Shown piece after piece: positions 47,451-60,209 of a stretch of DNA of 64,000 nt (position 1 is the first letter of the stretch; the number at the start of each line of letters is the position of its first letter). The notes beneath the pieces are model-generated. The model saw only the letters and a list, made by a program, of their open reading frames with translations. It did no database searches and had not been told where the DNA came from. A program made the position numbers and the translations under genes. Origin of the DNA: Argentina anserina (Eukaryota > Streptophyta > Magnoliopsida > Rosales > Rosaceae). The stretch is taken from NCBI RefSeq assembly GCF_933775445.1, contig NC_065876.1, forward strand, positions 28,272,001 through 28,336,000. The letters are read 5' to 3'.

Positions 47451-49253
47451 GTAAGTAGTTATGTCATACTTATCTGATTTAAAAGTTCTTTTCAGTGTAT
47501 CTTCAAATGCCTAGTGAACAACTAATTGAATATATGTCTAGGATGATTTTGATGATGCTGATGGTGGTGGTGTGAGCACAAATCTGGAAGTGCTTTCTTT
47601 TTTATGAAGCAGAATCATAGGGTACAATAATATTTTTGGAAGATTATCAATTCAGTTTATGAGTATGAATGGATTTGGTATCAGTTAATGTAAAGGGAAA
47701 ACTTGGATTCAATTTACTCTCTTAATTTGCTTGTTGGGGTTATTCTTGTGCATTCTATGTGTTTGTTATAAGTACTCTATTAAAATAGGTATTAGGTCTA
47801 TGTTTTTTTTTATAACAAGGTCTGTTTTAATAGGTTTGCATGTAGTGCCTATTTAATGGAGTTGTAGGATGTCTGCATATAGAGAAGTTGCAACTTGCAA
47901 AGGAAGATTAGTTAATGCTAGTTTGTTTTAATAGGTCTGAGTTGTGATTTTTGACTATCTAACTCTTGTTCAAAACCTCATCGTAAGCCCCAATCCAAAA
48001 TCTCATTCTAATAAGCTAGAATAAGAATGATAACAACAATTACTCCACCTTGAAAAGGATAATGTTCATGACCTTGCTAATTACCAGGGTTGGTCTGCCT
48101 TTTAACACCTCTTTCATAGCCTTGGTATCAGAAACAAGTCCCTTAGCCATCATGACTTGCACAAACGTTTTCCCCTCTTAGCTAGGCTTTCTTGTCCTCT
48201 TGCCTTGCAAACCCTCTAACACTGCAGTGTAGGTGGCAACATTAGGATTCATGCCCTTGTCCAGCAGTTGTGATTTGCTGTTGGTTTTGTGTTTGAAAAG
48301 AGTTAATTTGATACTTCAAATGTTCAAGCCCTTTGAAGAATGGTGATTCGTTTGTTCACACAATATGCAACAACAAATGATTGGCATCTACCCTTTGGCA
48401 TCTCAACAATCAATCTTAGTTCTCTATTTTGTTCATGTAATTAACAATGTACTTCACTGTCTTAGTAGTTATTTCATGTCTTTTACTTACATTTGTAGAT
48501 GTGATGTAGTTCAACAATGCTACTATGGTTTTGTGATGCTAGTTTGGTCTGAATGGATATGCAAGTTGTGATAACATTGTTCATTTGTGTTTGGATGTCC
48601 AAATTATTGATCTAAATCACTTTTATGACCAAGATTTCTAATTTATGCATGCCCAGATCATTTAATTTTTTTTCATAAACAAATATTAAGATGGCGTTTG
48701 AAAAACGTCATTTCTGATTTATTTAACGGTGTTTGAAAATGCCATAGAAATATGTTTTGAACCTTTAGAAAAGAGATTGATGGCACTAAGCCAAACGTCA
48801 TCAAGTGAATCCATGGTGTTTGCCCAAACATCATGAAACAATAATCCATGGCGTTTATCAAACGCCGTGCTTTTCTTAATATTAATGGCGTTTACCAAAA
48901 GCCGTGTAATTCTTACAATCCATGTCGTTTGAAAAACGCCGTTAAACTAATTTCCAAAGCACGGCGCCACTGTTAACGGCGTTTGACCATGGCGGCGAAA
49001 AACGCCGTGGATGACTTTTGATGGCGTTTTTCAAACGCCATTGATGTGTCTTTGTGTACTAGTGAAGTTAAGTATTTTATTTGTAAAATTTAAGATAACT
49101 ATGTGATGCACCATGAACATGATTTCGGAATGTATGAGTGTATGACAACTTATGTCTAGCTAAATCATATTATGATCAGAGTACCCTAAATTTTCAATCA
49201 ACAAAAAATATATAGAGGCTCATATTCTTCAGGAATTTAGGGTGGTTTTATTC

Positions 49254-50689
49254 TAAGGGTGGGCATAAAAAGCTGAAATCCTGATCCCGTCCCAAAATTC
49301 ATAGGGATGGGATGAGACGGAGATCTAAAAACGTTCATCCCATTTCATAATAGTGTGATGGGACATGGGACAAATAATCTTTGTCCCGTTTCGTCTCGTC
49401 CCGTCTCGTAATTAAATAACTTATAATCTTGACTGTTGAATATCTCATCTTTCACCGGTGATTTATAATTCTAAGAGTTATGTCTTAAGGAGCAAAAGAG
49501 AACTTCATTCTTAGCCCTGGCCTTAGTCTCTCCCAAGCCCCATCTCGTCGGCCTCCCTTTTCTCCTCTTTGATCTTCGACTGCTTCTCTGTCCCTCCCAG
49601 CCTTAACCTTCGTTCTATGACTTCTCTTCACTCCATTCTCAAATAGAGGAGTTTTACGGGTTTGCTTCCCACGTCCGCTGCAACCACTTTCACAGTTGGA
49701 ACGACTTAGCAATTCCCTCTCCTTCCAATCTCAGTTAAAGCTCTCAGAATCTGGGTAAGTTCATTTCATCAAGAGATTTCAATTTCAAATTTCTAGTTCA
49801 TTCTGATTCAAGGTAGTGTGTGTGTGTGAGATTTTGATGCAAGGTTAGCACTTTAGGTTATGATGATTACTAAACTTTGTTTTAGATAGTATGTTTGATC
49901 GATTTCACTTGCTTGGCCTACTAAGATTTCATTGTTAAACTTTGTTTCAATTGTTTGTTACTTTCTCAGTTGATTTTTGTGTTAAAAATTGGATGTCAGG
50001 TGATGATATTGCAAAGGTTGAAGTACCAACAATGATAAACACTGAGTTTTATGATGGTTTTGAGGTAGGTATACATTTTGACAAGTGTTTATACTTTATA
50101 CTTGTTGGCTGATTTCAATTCATTTTTGCATTAGACATTTAGACTTACTCTTGGACTCTGTCATTTTTGCAAATCATGAGGACATTGCTTCAAACAAGAA
50201 CAATTGTCCACCTCCAACTCCAAGAAGAAAATGAAAGGGGAAGTTTGTACCGACTACAAATGTAATTGATGTTTAAGTATTTAACTTGTATGATGTTTGT
50301 TATGTAACTATTTATGTTTGTGATGGAGTGATGGACTGTTTAGAACTTTGGATGGACTCTTAATCAATGTTGTTAATTCGTAACTTTGTTTGATCTTTGT
50401 TTTGTGACTATTTAAATTTGTGATGGACTCTTTGTCAATGTTGTTAATTGACTTAATTCGTAGTTGATTACTTGAAATCTTGAATGATAATTGTCTCTTA
50501 GAATTGAGAAAATAGGTAATTCAAAGTCATGGAATGGTGGGATTAAGCTTGTCCCGTCCCGATCCTAACCGAGATTAATCATAAGTGTGATGCATTCTTT
50601 AAAACGCTCGTCCCGATTTAAAAAATTGAGATGAGCCGTGGAATGAGCCTCGTCTCGTCTCATCCCATCACGTCCCGTGCCCAACCCTA
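49254..50689. mobile_element. 1.4-kb non-autonomous hAT-like element
   Basis: Left end TAAGGGTGGGCATAAAA; right end, inverted, TAGGGTTGGGCACGGGAC. Flanking octamers TTTTATTC and TTTGACTC agree at 6 of 8 positions. Subterminal GGGATGGGATGAGACG / CGTCTCATCCC repeats occur on both sides. The interior has short exon-like pieces (GDDIAKVEVPTMINTEF near 50000, before a GTAGGT donor) but no recognisable transposase. Confidence 0.65.
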
Positions 50690-51059
50690 TTTGACTCACA
50701 AACCTTATATGAGAGCTAATCAGAAGCTAGTTCAAGAGTCGTAGTGTATAGTAAAAAAGAGTGGGTGATAACTTCATCATAATTAAGTTAAAAGAATTGA
50801 AGTGATAATCTATACCCAATTTTTGTTTATGATCATGAACTGAAAGCAAAATTATTAGTTTAATCTAACTTGGCAGTTCAATTGAATGAAAATAAATTTG
50901 CCGATCACTTTTATTTGTCCACCCTCATGCCCACCCACTTAGATTAATGTCATGTGTCATAGATTAATTATGGTATAACCATGTTTATCTATATAAATTA
51001 ATAACAATAAATTATATTTTTTCTAATTTACATTTAACAAAAATTTTAGAGTTTATTTT

Positions 51060-51805
51060 AGAATAAATTCCTCCTATGGTGCTTGATGTATCGCTACTTG
51101 GACAATTTGATACCTGATGTATGAAAACGGACAATTTAGTACTTGAAGTTCTCATTTATATTCCATTTTAGTACTTATGTCAATTTTGATCATATTTTCA
51201 AATTATTTTCGTAATTCTAGTTATAAACTTCTTAAACCCACACTTAAATTTATTTTAACCTATTATCTCCAAATTGTATCTTAATTATCTTCAAAAGTTC
51301 GATATATCTCCCTCATTTAGCAACTAATATGTATATATTTAAATATAAATCTTCTCAATATAGCTATGATATACAATATATCACATTTAGCTATGAATAA
51401 TTTGAAAATATATTTTTAAAATAACTAAATTGGAATTGCATATTGGAAATTTATTTTCTTAACGAAAAAAGCAATTATTTGTAAATTATGTTCAATTGCT
51501 TTCAGCTACATTTAATAAGGATAAAGTAAATATACTTTTGTTGTAATAATTATACAAATTATTTATATTTTGATATATGTGTAGTGGATGTGAATGACAT
51601 ATATATTGGAGACAAATGAGAGACAATTTGATGATAGGAAAATATGAAACAAAATATAAAATTAAGGAGGTAAGGACTAAAGTGACGAAAATAACCCTCG
51701 AAGTATGATCAAAATTGACAAAAGTACAAAATTGTCCGTTTTCAAACATCAGATATCAAATTATCCAAGAAGTCATACATAAGCTACTATATGAGGAATT
51801 CACCC
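51060..51805. mobile_element. 746-bp Mutator-like inverted-repeat element with 9-bp TSD
   Basis: GTTTATTTT occurs at 51051-51059 and 51806-51814. Long inverted repeats of about 100 bp share GAAAACGGACAATTT, TGTCAATTTTGATCATA and AATTCCTC. The interior is AT-rich without coding capacity. A 9-bp TSD and long terminal inverted repeats suit a MULE-derived MITE. Confidence 0.8.
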
Positions 51806-52289
51806 GTTTATTTTTCTTAAAATTTTTCGGGTTTAGAGTTTAATTAGGGTTTAGAGTTTTAGAATTTTTAGTCTCAATTATCGCAAACTCGAAAAATTCT
51901 AAAACCCTAAATAGTTTAGTATAAACTCGAAACCCTAAAATCATTATAAATAATATATTTATTATTATTGAATATAAGATAAAATAAATTAATAATAAAT
52001 TTCAAAATTTTAGAGTAAACTATGATATAACTATGTAAATGAAAAAGACACATGACATTAATCTAGTTAGGTGGTCATTATTGAACAAATAAAGGGTGGT
52101 CGGTAAATTTACTTCACAATTTAATTGTTGATTAGAAATTGAATGGTTGATTTGTTGTCATCTGGATTAACATCTGAGTAATATTTGGAAAAATAACAAT
52201 AAATAAATAAATTTTAAATTTTAAAATCCTTGTGATACACACGCATCTCAGTTCCTAGGCTGCCAAGGCCGAGTAAGCACTGAGCATAA

Positions 52290-52311
52290 GGCCCAAAAAT
52301 AAATTGGGCTT
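52290..52311. promoter_or_regulatory. paired GGCCCA/TGGGCT elements upstream of VPS9A
   Basis: GGCCCA (52290) and the inverted TGGGCT (52305) lie about 150 bp before the start codon. Site II-type motifs of this kind are common in promoters of housekeeping plant genes. Function is inferred only. Confidence 0.35.
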
Positions 52312-52458
52312 CAATAATTACATGAATTAATTTGGAGCTTTTCTCATTTTTTAGTCATTCTATTCTTTCTTATGTCACTATCGGCTCCATCGCTAATTTT
52401 AAGCTCTGCGTATCTAATCGCCGTGGACCTCAGAGAGTCTTGTTCCAATCGGACGGCG

Positions 52459-55400
52459 ATGGAGAACGCCGACGTCTTCACGGGGCTGCAGGAATTTCTC
52501 GAGCGCATGCGTCAGCCGTCGGCCAGCGACTTCGTCAAGTCTATCAAAAGGTGTGAGAATGAATCGTGTTTGATTTGATTTGATTTGATTTCAATTGAAT
52601 TGAGAGTTGAGAAATTTAATTGGATTGCAGTTTCATAGTGTCGTTTTCGAACAATGCTCCTGATCCGGAGAGGGACAGTGTTGCAGTGCAGAGCTTCTTT
52701 CACCAAATGGAATTGGATTTTAGGGTTCATCCTCTTTGGGCTGGCTGCTCTGAAGAGGAGCTCGATAGTGCTGGCGAGGTCAGTTATTTCACTTTTACTT
52801 AGCCGTAATACTCATTTTTTTACTACTTCTTAACCAAGTTTAGCTTAGACTTGCTTAGTTATATGAATTTGAACCAACTAGTAAGTGAAGCAAGTGATGT
52901 ATCTGTCATTAAGTGTTTTCTTTAGGTATGAAATGAAAGTCATCTTCTTTCGAAGTTCTGCATCCTTCTATTAACTTTAGATACAAGAAAGATGGATTAA
53001 TTGCCATTTCTCGACCGTAAATTATCATGATGTTGGAGAAAGTCATCTTTTTTTGAAGCTCTGTATCCTCCTGATGAAGTTAGAGAAAAGAAACATGTAT
53101 TCATTGCTATATCTGGACCCATAATTTCACAATTGATTCCACTTACCACACAACCCCTGAAAGAGTGCCAAATGAAACGAAAACAATGTAATCGGGTGTA
53201 GCATATAATGGAGATAAGATTGATGAATATCTACAAGATTTTGTACTAATTGCCTCCTGATGTAGTGTATCTGTCGTGCATCATTTTTGCTTTTTTGTAG
53301 GAACTCTTTAGTTATCATTTATCCACTTGCACCTTAACATTGTTCTTTTGGATAAGAATGCACATATTATATTGTTTGATCATTAGCTAATGCTTGATAT
53401 CTCTAATAGCTGTTGTTGGTTGTTTTGTCTTTTCTTCTTTGCCTGGGCGTTGTGTTAAAATACAGGGACTGGAGAAGTATGTCATGACAAAGTTATTTAC
53501 TCGTGTATTTGCTTCACTTCCAGATGATGTAAAAGTTGACAACACACTACATGAGAAGATGGCTTTAGTTCAACAGTTCATTCGACCAGAACATTTGGAT
53601 ATCAAGCCCCCTTATCAAAATGAATCATCATGGCTGGTGAGTGAAAAAAAGGGGCAAAAATGCCAATTTGCACCCAAAACTTGGTCATAATTGTCAGTTT
53701 GCACCTTGAACTTGCATTTCAGTCAATTTACCTCTTAAACTTGGTAAAAATTGTCGATTTGCACCCCTTCTATTAAATTTAATGTTTTATATCTAATTTT
53801 AAGTCACACGTTATGCATTTGGAGAACAATATTGTCATTATATATTTAGTCATATTTAATAATGAAATAAATTAATAAAATTACTTAAAAGGAACATTTG
53901 CTACTATGTTTTTTTTACTTTTTTCGAAACATGTTATTGATTTATATATTTATTATTTTACGTGATATGGTATATTAAAATATATTAGAAAAATATAAAT
54001 AAATACATAAAAATTTAAAAATAAATGTGTACATATAAAATATATATATATATATATATACATATACACAACACTATATTTGAATAAGTGGGTATGTTGA
54101 ATATATAATTCGAAGTATGGTTAAGTATGTAGAAAAAAGATGTAAATAAATAATTTAATTAAAAATAATAATCCTCCTTTTAAAGAATATCTTTATTTGT
54201 TTTTAAGAAATATATAAATACAAAATGACAACATTACCTCTCATGTGCATGACAAGTGACGCAAAATTAGATAGAAACAGTTAAATTTAACGGATGAGGT
54301 GCAAATCGGCAATTTTTACCAAATTTAAGAGGTAAATTGACTCAAATGCAAGTTCGGAGTGCAAATTGACAATTTCAGCTAAATTTAGAGTATATTTTGA
54401 CAATTTTGCCAAAAACAAAAAACTATACTTACATATACATATATATATATATGTGTGTGTGTGTGTGTTTTTGTGTTCTCTGTGCATAGTTCCTGAGATC
54501 CTCAAATAGACTTTTTTCAATCAAGATGCATTGCTCGTCATAATCACACATATACACAGGTTTTGTACTTTAACATGAAGATGACTAAGTTGTAGGAATT
54601 TTCTTGACATATGATACTCCATTTTCAGGAGAATATGGATCTTCTAGTGCCTGAAATCTCTTACAAAGAAGGGAAAAAAAAGGGAAAAGAAAATTTGTTC
54701 AATATTTTCCCGTACTTTAACTAATAGATGCGGAATAGAAACAACTTGCTTCAATTTGTATTTTATTTCAATAAAATATGTTTGGAAAACTTATCTGATT
54801 TGTTGATCAAGCGTGTAAATAGTAACATCATAAGTTTCTCAGAGCATCACTCACTGAAAAGGTAATATGATCAGGATCAATGTTTTCAGATGCGAAAGCG
54901 AAGGCGAAGGCGACATGGTCAAGCCTCACAAGACGTGAGCATCGGCGTGCAAAGGCGATTTAAGGCGATCGCCTTTCCAACAAACATTAATTTAATTAAA
55001 ATATATATATTTTAGTCTTAAACAACATTAGACACATAAATGATTTTTTTTTTCACTATAATAGAGGATGCACTCCTCTAAGTATCAAAGCAGCCCAACC
55101 AAAGGTTTATATGCACCTAGCTTATAGCCAAACAGATGGTTTATATGCATCTAGCTTATAGCCAAACAGATGATCGAAGGCATTGGTTAATTATGAACAT
55201 GTTCATGATTACTATTTATATCAATTAAGAAGGTATGGTGAATGGGAAAGCACAATGCTTAACGCTGCAAGAAGATCGGACTAAGCTCTGATGTTACATG
55301 AGAATAGCTAGTCATTCAGAGACAAAAATGGCTTGGGTTCTCTTGGCATGATGCATGGACTTCTATAATTCCCTTGTTTGCTAGTATTTAAAATTTCCTG

Positions 55401-57210
55401 TCTTATGTAAAAGATATTGGTATTCTTAATACTTCCTAGGACTTGATGCGTTGTTGTCCTCCTATGACCTTAACCAATTTGAGTTTTTCACTCCAACGTT
55501 AAATTTGGAAAATTCCAACTTAAAAAAAAAAAACATAAATCAGAGGATGCCAAAATTTCGTCGTTTTGGCCTCCAGAAAAAAAAAATTTGCTTCTTCTTC
55601 TTCGTGTCGCTCCGCTTCTCCTCCGCTCCGCCGCTCTCCGTCGCTCCGGTGGTCGCATTTCCATCGCCTCGCTTGAGTTTGAACCTGCGGGGCTTTTCTC
55701 CGTCGCTCCGCCCGAAGGCGCGCACCGGCGACGCCTCGGCATCGCATCTGAAAACATTGATCAGGATAGTGCTGACTGCTGAATGTGCTAACTTTGGTAA
55801 AGCTTTGTTATACTTCAAATGAAATACCTAGTTCAGGAAACCATGATGGACTTTCTCCTCTTCCAATGAACTCATGTGTGTAACAGTTTCCCCAGTTGAA
55901 CACTTTTCATGCTCTGCATGGTTAATGAATGCCAATTTTTTTTTTTGCTCTTTTAAATTTTGATGGTGAGCATGCGCATGGGAAACTTGGAGTCATGATT
56001 ATCTTCTGTATGGTTTGTTGAATATCTCCTGCTGAGTTCATACTCATGCAATTTTTCGCTTTTGCTGTTGCAGCTTGCACAGAAAGAACTGCAGAAGATC
56101 AATATGTACAAGGCACCAAGGGATAAGCTTGTGTGTATACTCAATTGTTGCAAGGTTATCAATAACTTGCTGCACAATGCTACAATTGCTTCGAATGAGA
56201 ATACCCATGGAGCTGATGAATTTCTTCCTGTCTTAATCTATGTTACTTTGAAGGTACGAGCAACATCATATGATGGCCTCTAAATTCATTTATTGCAGTC
56301 AGTGCAGTGCATTTTTGTTTCTATTCTACTTATTTTCATTATGATATGGTTATTATGATCTGTCTGCTGCTGCAAACATTAAGGCTCAGACTTAGCTCTT
56401 AGTTGATCCCATCAATGAAGAAAAATAATGTATATTTACAAGCTTTCTTTACATGTGATTCAGGCCAACCCTCCGCAACTGCACTCAAATTTGTTGTATA
56501 TACAAAGATTCAGGCGACAATCTCAATTAGTAGCAGAAGCAGCCTATTTTTTCACAAACATGTGCTCCGTTGAATCCTTCATTTCAAATATTGATGCAAG
56601 AGCCCTGTCAATGGATGAAACCGAGTTTGAAAAGAACATGGAATCTGCTCGAGCAATTTTATCAGGACTCTCAACTGATTCGAACATGCAGCCTAATCAA
56701 AGTGGTCAGCTTGCGAATATGAACAAGGAGCCAACAGTACCCCTAAAATCATCAAAAGTTCCATCACTTTCAGATTTGGAGGATAAGGGTGCAGCACTCC
56801 TTGTAAACGATAAACAGGCAAGCCAAGTTTTCCGGCAGTATCCATACTTGTTTGCGGATGTTGGTGATCTGACAGTCAATGATGTAGAAGACCTTCTTAA
56901 TAATTACAAGCAGCTTGTTTTCAAATATGTGTGTCTCGCCAAGGGATTGGGTAATTCTGCTCCATCTGTTCCTTTAAAGAGTTCAGAAACACAGGATTAC
57001 CAGCATACTGAAACTTCAAGGCAACAGGACCATACTAGGGCTGCAGAGTCCAGTGATGAGTCACCAAAGGATACTGATAAAAAGGACGATGGGTATAATA
57101 CAGAGTCTCTTTTTGAAGTGGAAAGTTTGGAATCTCAATTGTTGCAGGACCAAACAGTAGCACCACAAAACAGTAAACACGAAGAGTCCTCTCAATCACA
57201 GCTCTCCTAG
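52459..57210 (+). CDS. VPS9A: VPS9-domain Rab5 guanine nucleotide exchange factor (VPS9A)
   Basis: Activates plant Rab5 GTPases (RABF/ARA7 and ARA6 types) at endosomes and is needed for vacuolar and endocytic traffic. Exons are 52459-52550, 52631-52778, 53466-53636, 56074-56253 and 56464-57210. Splice sites are GT/AG and the joined frame is 445 residues. The N-terminal helical bundle ([47 protein letters not shown]) is followed by the VPS9 core ([72 protein letters not shown]). The catalytic Asp of GADEF is residue 185 by my count, the same number as the key Asp in Arabidopsis VPS9A. The C-terminal tail is acidic, Ser/Gln-rich and shorter than I recall for Arabidopsis (about 520 residues in total). 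Intron 3 is 2.4 kb because of two transposon insertions. Confidence 0.95.
53653..54410. mobile_element. inverted-repeat element in VPS9A intron 3, 16 bp after the donor site
   Basis: Terminal inverted repeats of about 115 bp share TTGGTAAAAATTG, GAACTTGCATTT, AGTCAATTTACCTCTTAAA and GATTTGCACC, with GGCAAAA ends. The interior is AT-rich with a TA/TG microsatellite near 54035-54066. The flanks are A-rich, so a 9-bp TSD cannot be shown clearly (6 of 9 positions). Probably a Mutator-type MITE. Confidence 0.75.
54878..55759. mobile_element. 882-bp hAT-like element in VPS9A intron 3, perfect 8-bp TSD
   Basis: Both ends read CAATGTTTTCAGATGCGA when oriented inward (18 identical bases). The flanks are ATCAGGAT at 54870-54877 and 55760-55767. 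The right part (55590-55750) is GC-rich with CGCTCCG repeats and gives open frames in several directions. These look like composition effects. No transposase was recognised. Confidence 0.88.
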
Positions 57211-57500
57211 TTAATGTAATTTGCAGGGGTGATGCTAAATTTTAGTGCTGGATCACCGTCAGGGACCACTTTTCTCATTTCTTAAGCGTGGATGGAATAT
57301 CAGTGACTACCTCTGGTTAGCAATGAGCCAATGAGTGCTATCATGTGTCGGGTGTCGCACTTAATGGTGAAGTCCTGGATAAATGAGGAGTTTAGCATTT
57401 TGATTAGGCAAGCTTCACCAGGCTTTCGTGCGAAGATAGAAATATTTCCACCCTTTCAGCAAGTCGGCATTTGCACAGTTATACTATTGGGCACTTGTAA

Positions 57501-57752
57501 TCTCATATATGCAACAATGTAATGAGTCCCGAGACAGAGACTGGCACGAGCATGTCGAATCTGAATGAAATGTAGCTTTCAGTAGACGCACTTTGCAGTC
57601 CTCCATCATGGGGCAGAAATTTATGTTCTGCATTTCTTTTCCTGTGTTATTTCTCTGCATTATCTTACTCTTGTGAAACAATCTCTTTATGTTGATAGTT
57701 GTAGTTTCTTTCTGTGTTCGACTACTATTCTCTACTAGATTGGCTGTTGGTT
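57501..57752 (+). repeat. VPS9A 3' tail, copy 1 of a duplicated segment
   Basis: This lies in the likely 3' UTR of VPS9A. It shares TCGAATCTGAATGAAAT, CAGACGCACTTTGC, GGGGCAGAAAT, TTTCTCTGCATTATCTTACT and TGTTCGACTACTATTCTCT-type blocks with 59933-60209. Confidence 0.85.
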
Positions 57753-58226
57753 TAATTGTCAATTTACTAATCTTTCACCCCAGTATCAATCTGATACCCT
57801 AGCTTTTATTAATGTTAATTTACTATACCATTTCATAATTTATCAATAGAAGTGGTTACTGAAATTGACATGCAATATATAAGAATACCTTTACATATCT
57901 TATAAGCATAAATGAAAAAAACGAAGTTAATCTTGAATCAGATAATCGATCACTTGATGAGCTTCCTCCAAATCCCATAATATCTTGGATCAGGTAATCA
58001 CTTGATGAGCCTCCTCCAAATCGCCATAATCTTTCAAGGAAATCAAGGTCTCAGAATAACAGTACGTGCTTTGGCTTAGATAGAAATCTTCAATAACTGT
58101 AGAGGTCGTTATAGGTACCTTAACGTGACGTAATGGGAATACTAGTCGATTGACGGAGCCAAATCTTACATCTATAAAGAAAACACAGGTTGGAATATTG
58201 TTACTCGTAAAAAATATTCCATGTTC
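57753..58226. other. intergenic DNA between VPS9A and the F-box pseudogene
   Basis: A short near-duplicate pair occurs here: GATAATCGATCACTTGATGAGCTTCCTCCAAATC-like text at about 57940-57975, repeated at 57990-58020. Nothing else is supported. Confidence 0.5.
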
Positions 58227-59237
58227 TCATTCCCCCGCAGCACCATTAAACTCAATAGGAGAACTATCTGGTAATTCGTTCTTGTAGTATATCTCCCACA
58301 GTTTTTCTTCTTCATCAAAATCTTTCAACACCCATACCTCGATATTCTTTTTTTCACCACTGCTAAATGACAAGCAACACTTGATCTCCATAATGGCCAA
58401 ACAGCCTTTCAAAGTAAACAAACTCAATTTCGAGTCCAAGCAGTCATATCGTCCCAGCTTTGTTGTAATGTGGGAGGAGTAGGGGTCCAACAGAACTCTT
58501 CACTCCTGAAGTCGAAAGAAACTATTCTATCAGATTTTGTCAACCAATGCACAGCTCCATTTGCGTAGACAACATCTTCGGTTCTTGACCAGTTCAGGTT
58601 ACAAGGAGGAATTGAGCTTATCTGTCTCCACAAGTTTGTACCCAATACAAGAACATGTGCAGATGTATGTCTACGAGGATCATTGTATTCACGACTAACA
58701 CATACGATCTTGTAGGTATTGGTTTTATCATCAAACCCCATACCAAACCACATGTTGCTCCCGTGTCTGGCAAATGTACATTCCGGCAGCCGTAGAACTC
58801 CCCTTTCCCCAAGACAATTAACTAACCTGCAATCTCCATTCAAGCCTGATCCCAAGCAGAAAATGTTGTGGAAAACAAAACGCACATCGGCACATAGCTA
58901 AATGTGGGTAACGAAATAGTGAATGAACATCTTCCTTTTGTTAAGGTATTGTCCTCGTATTTCAGTGATTGCAAACTCCATAATTTACCATTGCGAGTGC
59001 AATACATCAGTCGAGGTATTTGATCATCATCAGCAGCAGCCCATAAGCGCGCGTGAAGTGTAGATAAAGAGATGTCGCTGACCATGTTGAACAAGGTCTT
59101 GGACACATTTGATGCAACCTACTGACTTTGTAGGCAGTCTCAAAAGTATGTTCAATAGTGTATCGGTTGGTACTTGGTAGCTCCACCAGCAGCTGCTTAT
59201 GCAAAGGCCCCCTCATTCTCCGGCGCTCTCTCTCCAT
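58227..59237 (-). pseudogene. F-box protein with F-box-associated domain, frameshifted
   Basis: Intact relatives are substrate receptors of SCF ubiquitin ligases. On the reverse strand an F-box core is readable (LLNILLRLPTKSVGCIKCV) but only by changing frame near 59165 and again near 59100. The F-box-associated region follows: DISLSTLHARLW; LMYCTRNGKLWSL; then GSGLNGDCRLVNCLGERG; WFGMGFDDKTNTYKIVCV; VLVLGTNLWRQISSIPP; VYANGAVHWLT; IVSFDFRSEEF. A further shift near 58450 is needed to reach KGCLAIMEIKCCLSF and IEVWVLKDFDEEEKLWEIYY. At least three shifts make it a pseudogene unless they are assembly errors. Confidence 0.85.
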
Positions 59238-59932
59238 CGGTCTGTCTCAAATATTTGTTTTTGCGAGCGAGTGTTTTTCAGTTCGATCCAAACCTTTTTT
59301 ATTAAGAAATTAAATCTCCCATTTCGATTAGGTGAGGAAGTCTAAATTATATACTGATCATGAAAAGGTGTAGACATCCTTTTGGCACTCCGAGACTTTA
59401 TTCGACTAGGAAAGAGACAGGAAGAGAGAGTTTTACCTTAAATGTCTAGTTGCGGGATCAGGAGATGTAATCGGGGAGAAAATCGAGCAATAGACCTCCG
59501 ACCTCCGAATGGTAGGACTGTAGGAGTGACCGATCCTGTGCATGCGCATCTACAGATAATCGGATCTAGTTCCGGCACTGTCGACGAAACCCTAACAGCT
59601 GCATGCACCAGACAGCCCTTAGCCCTCTAGATGAGTTGAATGTTCAGATTACCTTCAGTTTCAATTCCTTGATTAAGACTGTTGGAGCATACACAACTAT
59701 GGTTAGAGCCCTTTTAAATCCTGTAAGTATCCAGCACTGTATGAAATAACTATCGACTTGTGTGCATATATATTTATCAATCGTATTTAGGTATTATATG
59801 TGTGGCGTCTCAACCATTAATTCATTGTTTGTTTTTCACTTTTTCCAACGAGGTCTATGTTGGAGTGAAATCAGTGGCAGAAGTTCCAGCACTGGTTACC
59901 ACACTTGAGGATCCTTTTGGACACTCATAGTC

Positions 59933-60209
59933 TCTCATATATGTAGCAACTTATTGATCCTGAGACAGAGGAGGACACTAACAGAACTACAGGAGCATTT
60001 TGAATCTGAATGAAATATAACTTTCAGCAGACGCACTTTGCGGTCCATCATTCCTTCATCAAGGGGCAGAAATGTATGTTCTGGATTTCTTTTCCTGTGT
60101 ATTTCTCTGCATTATCTTACTCCTGTACAACAATCTCTCCTGATGTTGATAGTATGCAGTTTCTCTCTATGTGTTCGACTACTATTCTCTTCTAAATTGG
60201 CTGTTCTAG
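59933..60209 (+). repeat. second copy of the VPS9A 3' tail
   Basis: Diverged copy of 57501-57752 in the same orientation, with several small indels and substitutions. No VPS9A coding exon precedes it; the sequence before it (59640-59930) was not recognised. It marks a past tandem duplication. Confidence 0.82.

Larger units (their letters stand above)
45057..49064 (+). mobile_element. 4.0-kb CACTA (En/Spm) transposon with AAG TSD
   Basis: The left end is CACTACTACAAATA and the right end, inverted, CACTAGTACACAAAGA. Flanking AAG occurs at 45054-45056 and 49065-49067, the 3-bp TSD expected for this superfamily. Both subterminal regions (about 45090-45350 and 48690-49035) are filled with GGCGTTTNNAAACGCC-type inverted mini-repeats. 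The interior contains one exon of a plant transposase-related protein but no TNP2-type transposase, so it is probably non-autonomous. Confidence 0.9.

Noticed and set aside
55451..55822. Forward and reverse frames of 75-123 residues in VPS9A intron 3
   Set aside because: They lie in the GC-rich end of the hAT-like element and its repeats; no transposase motif.
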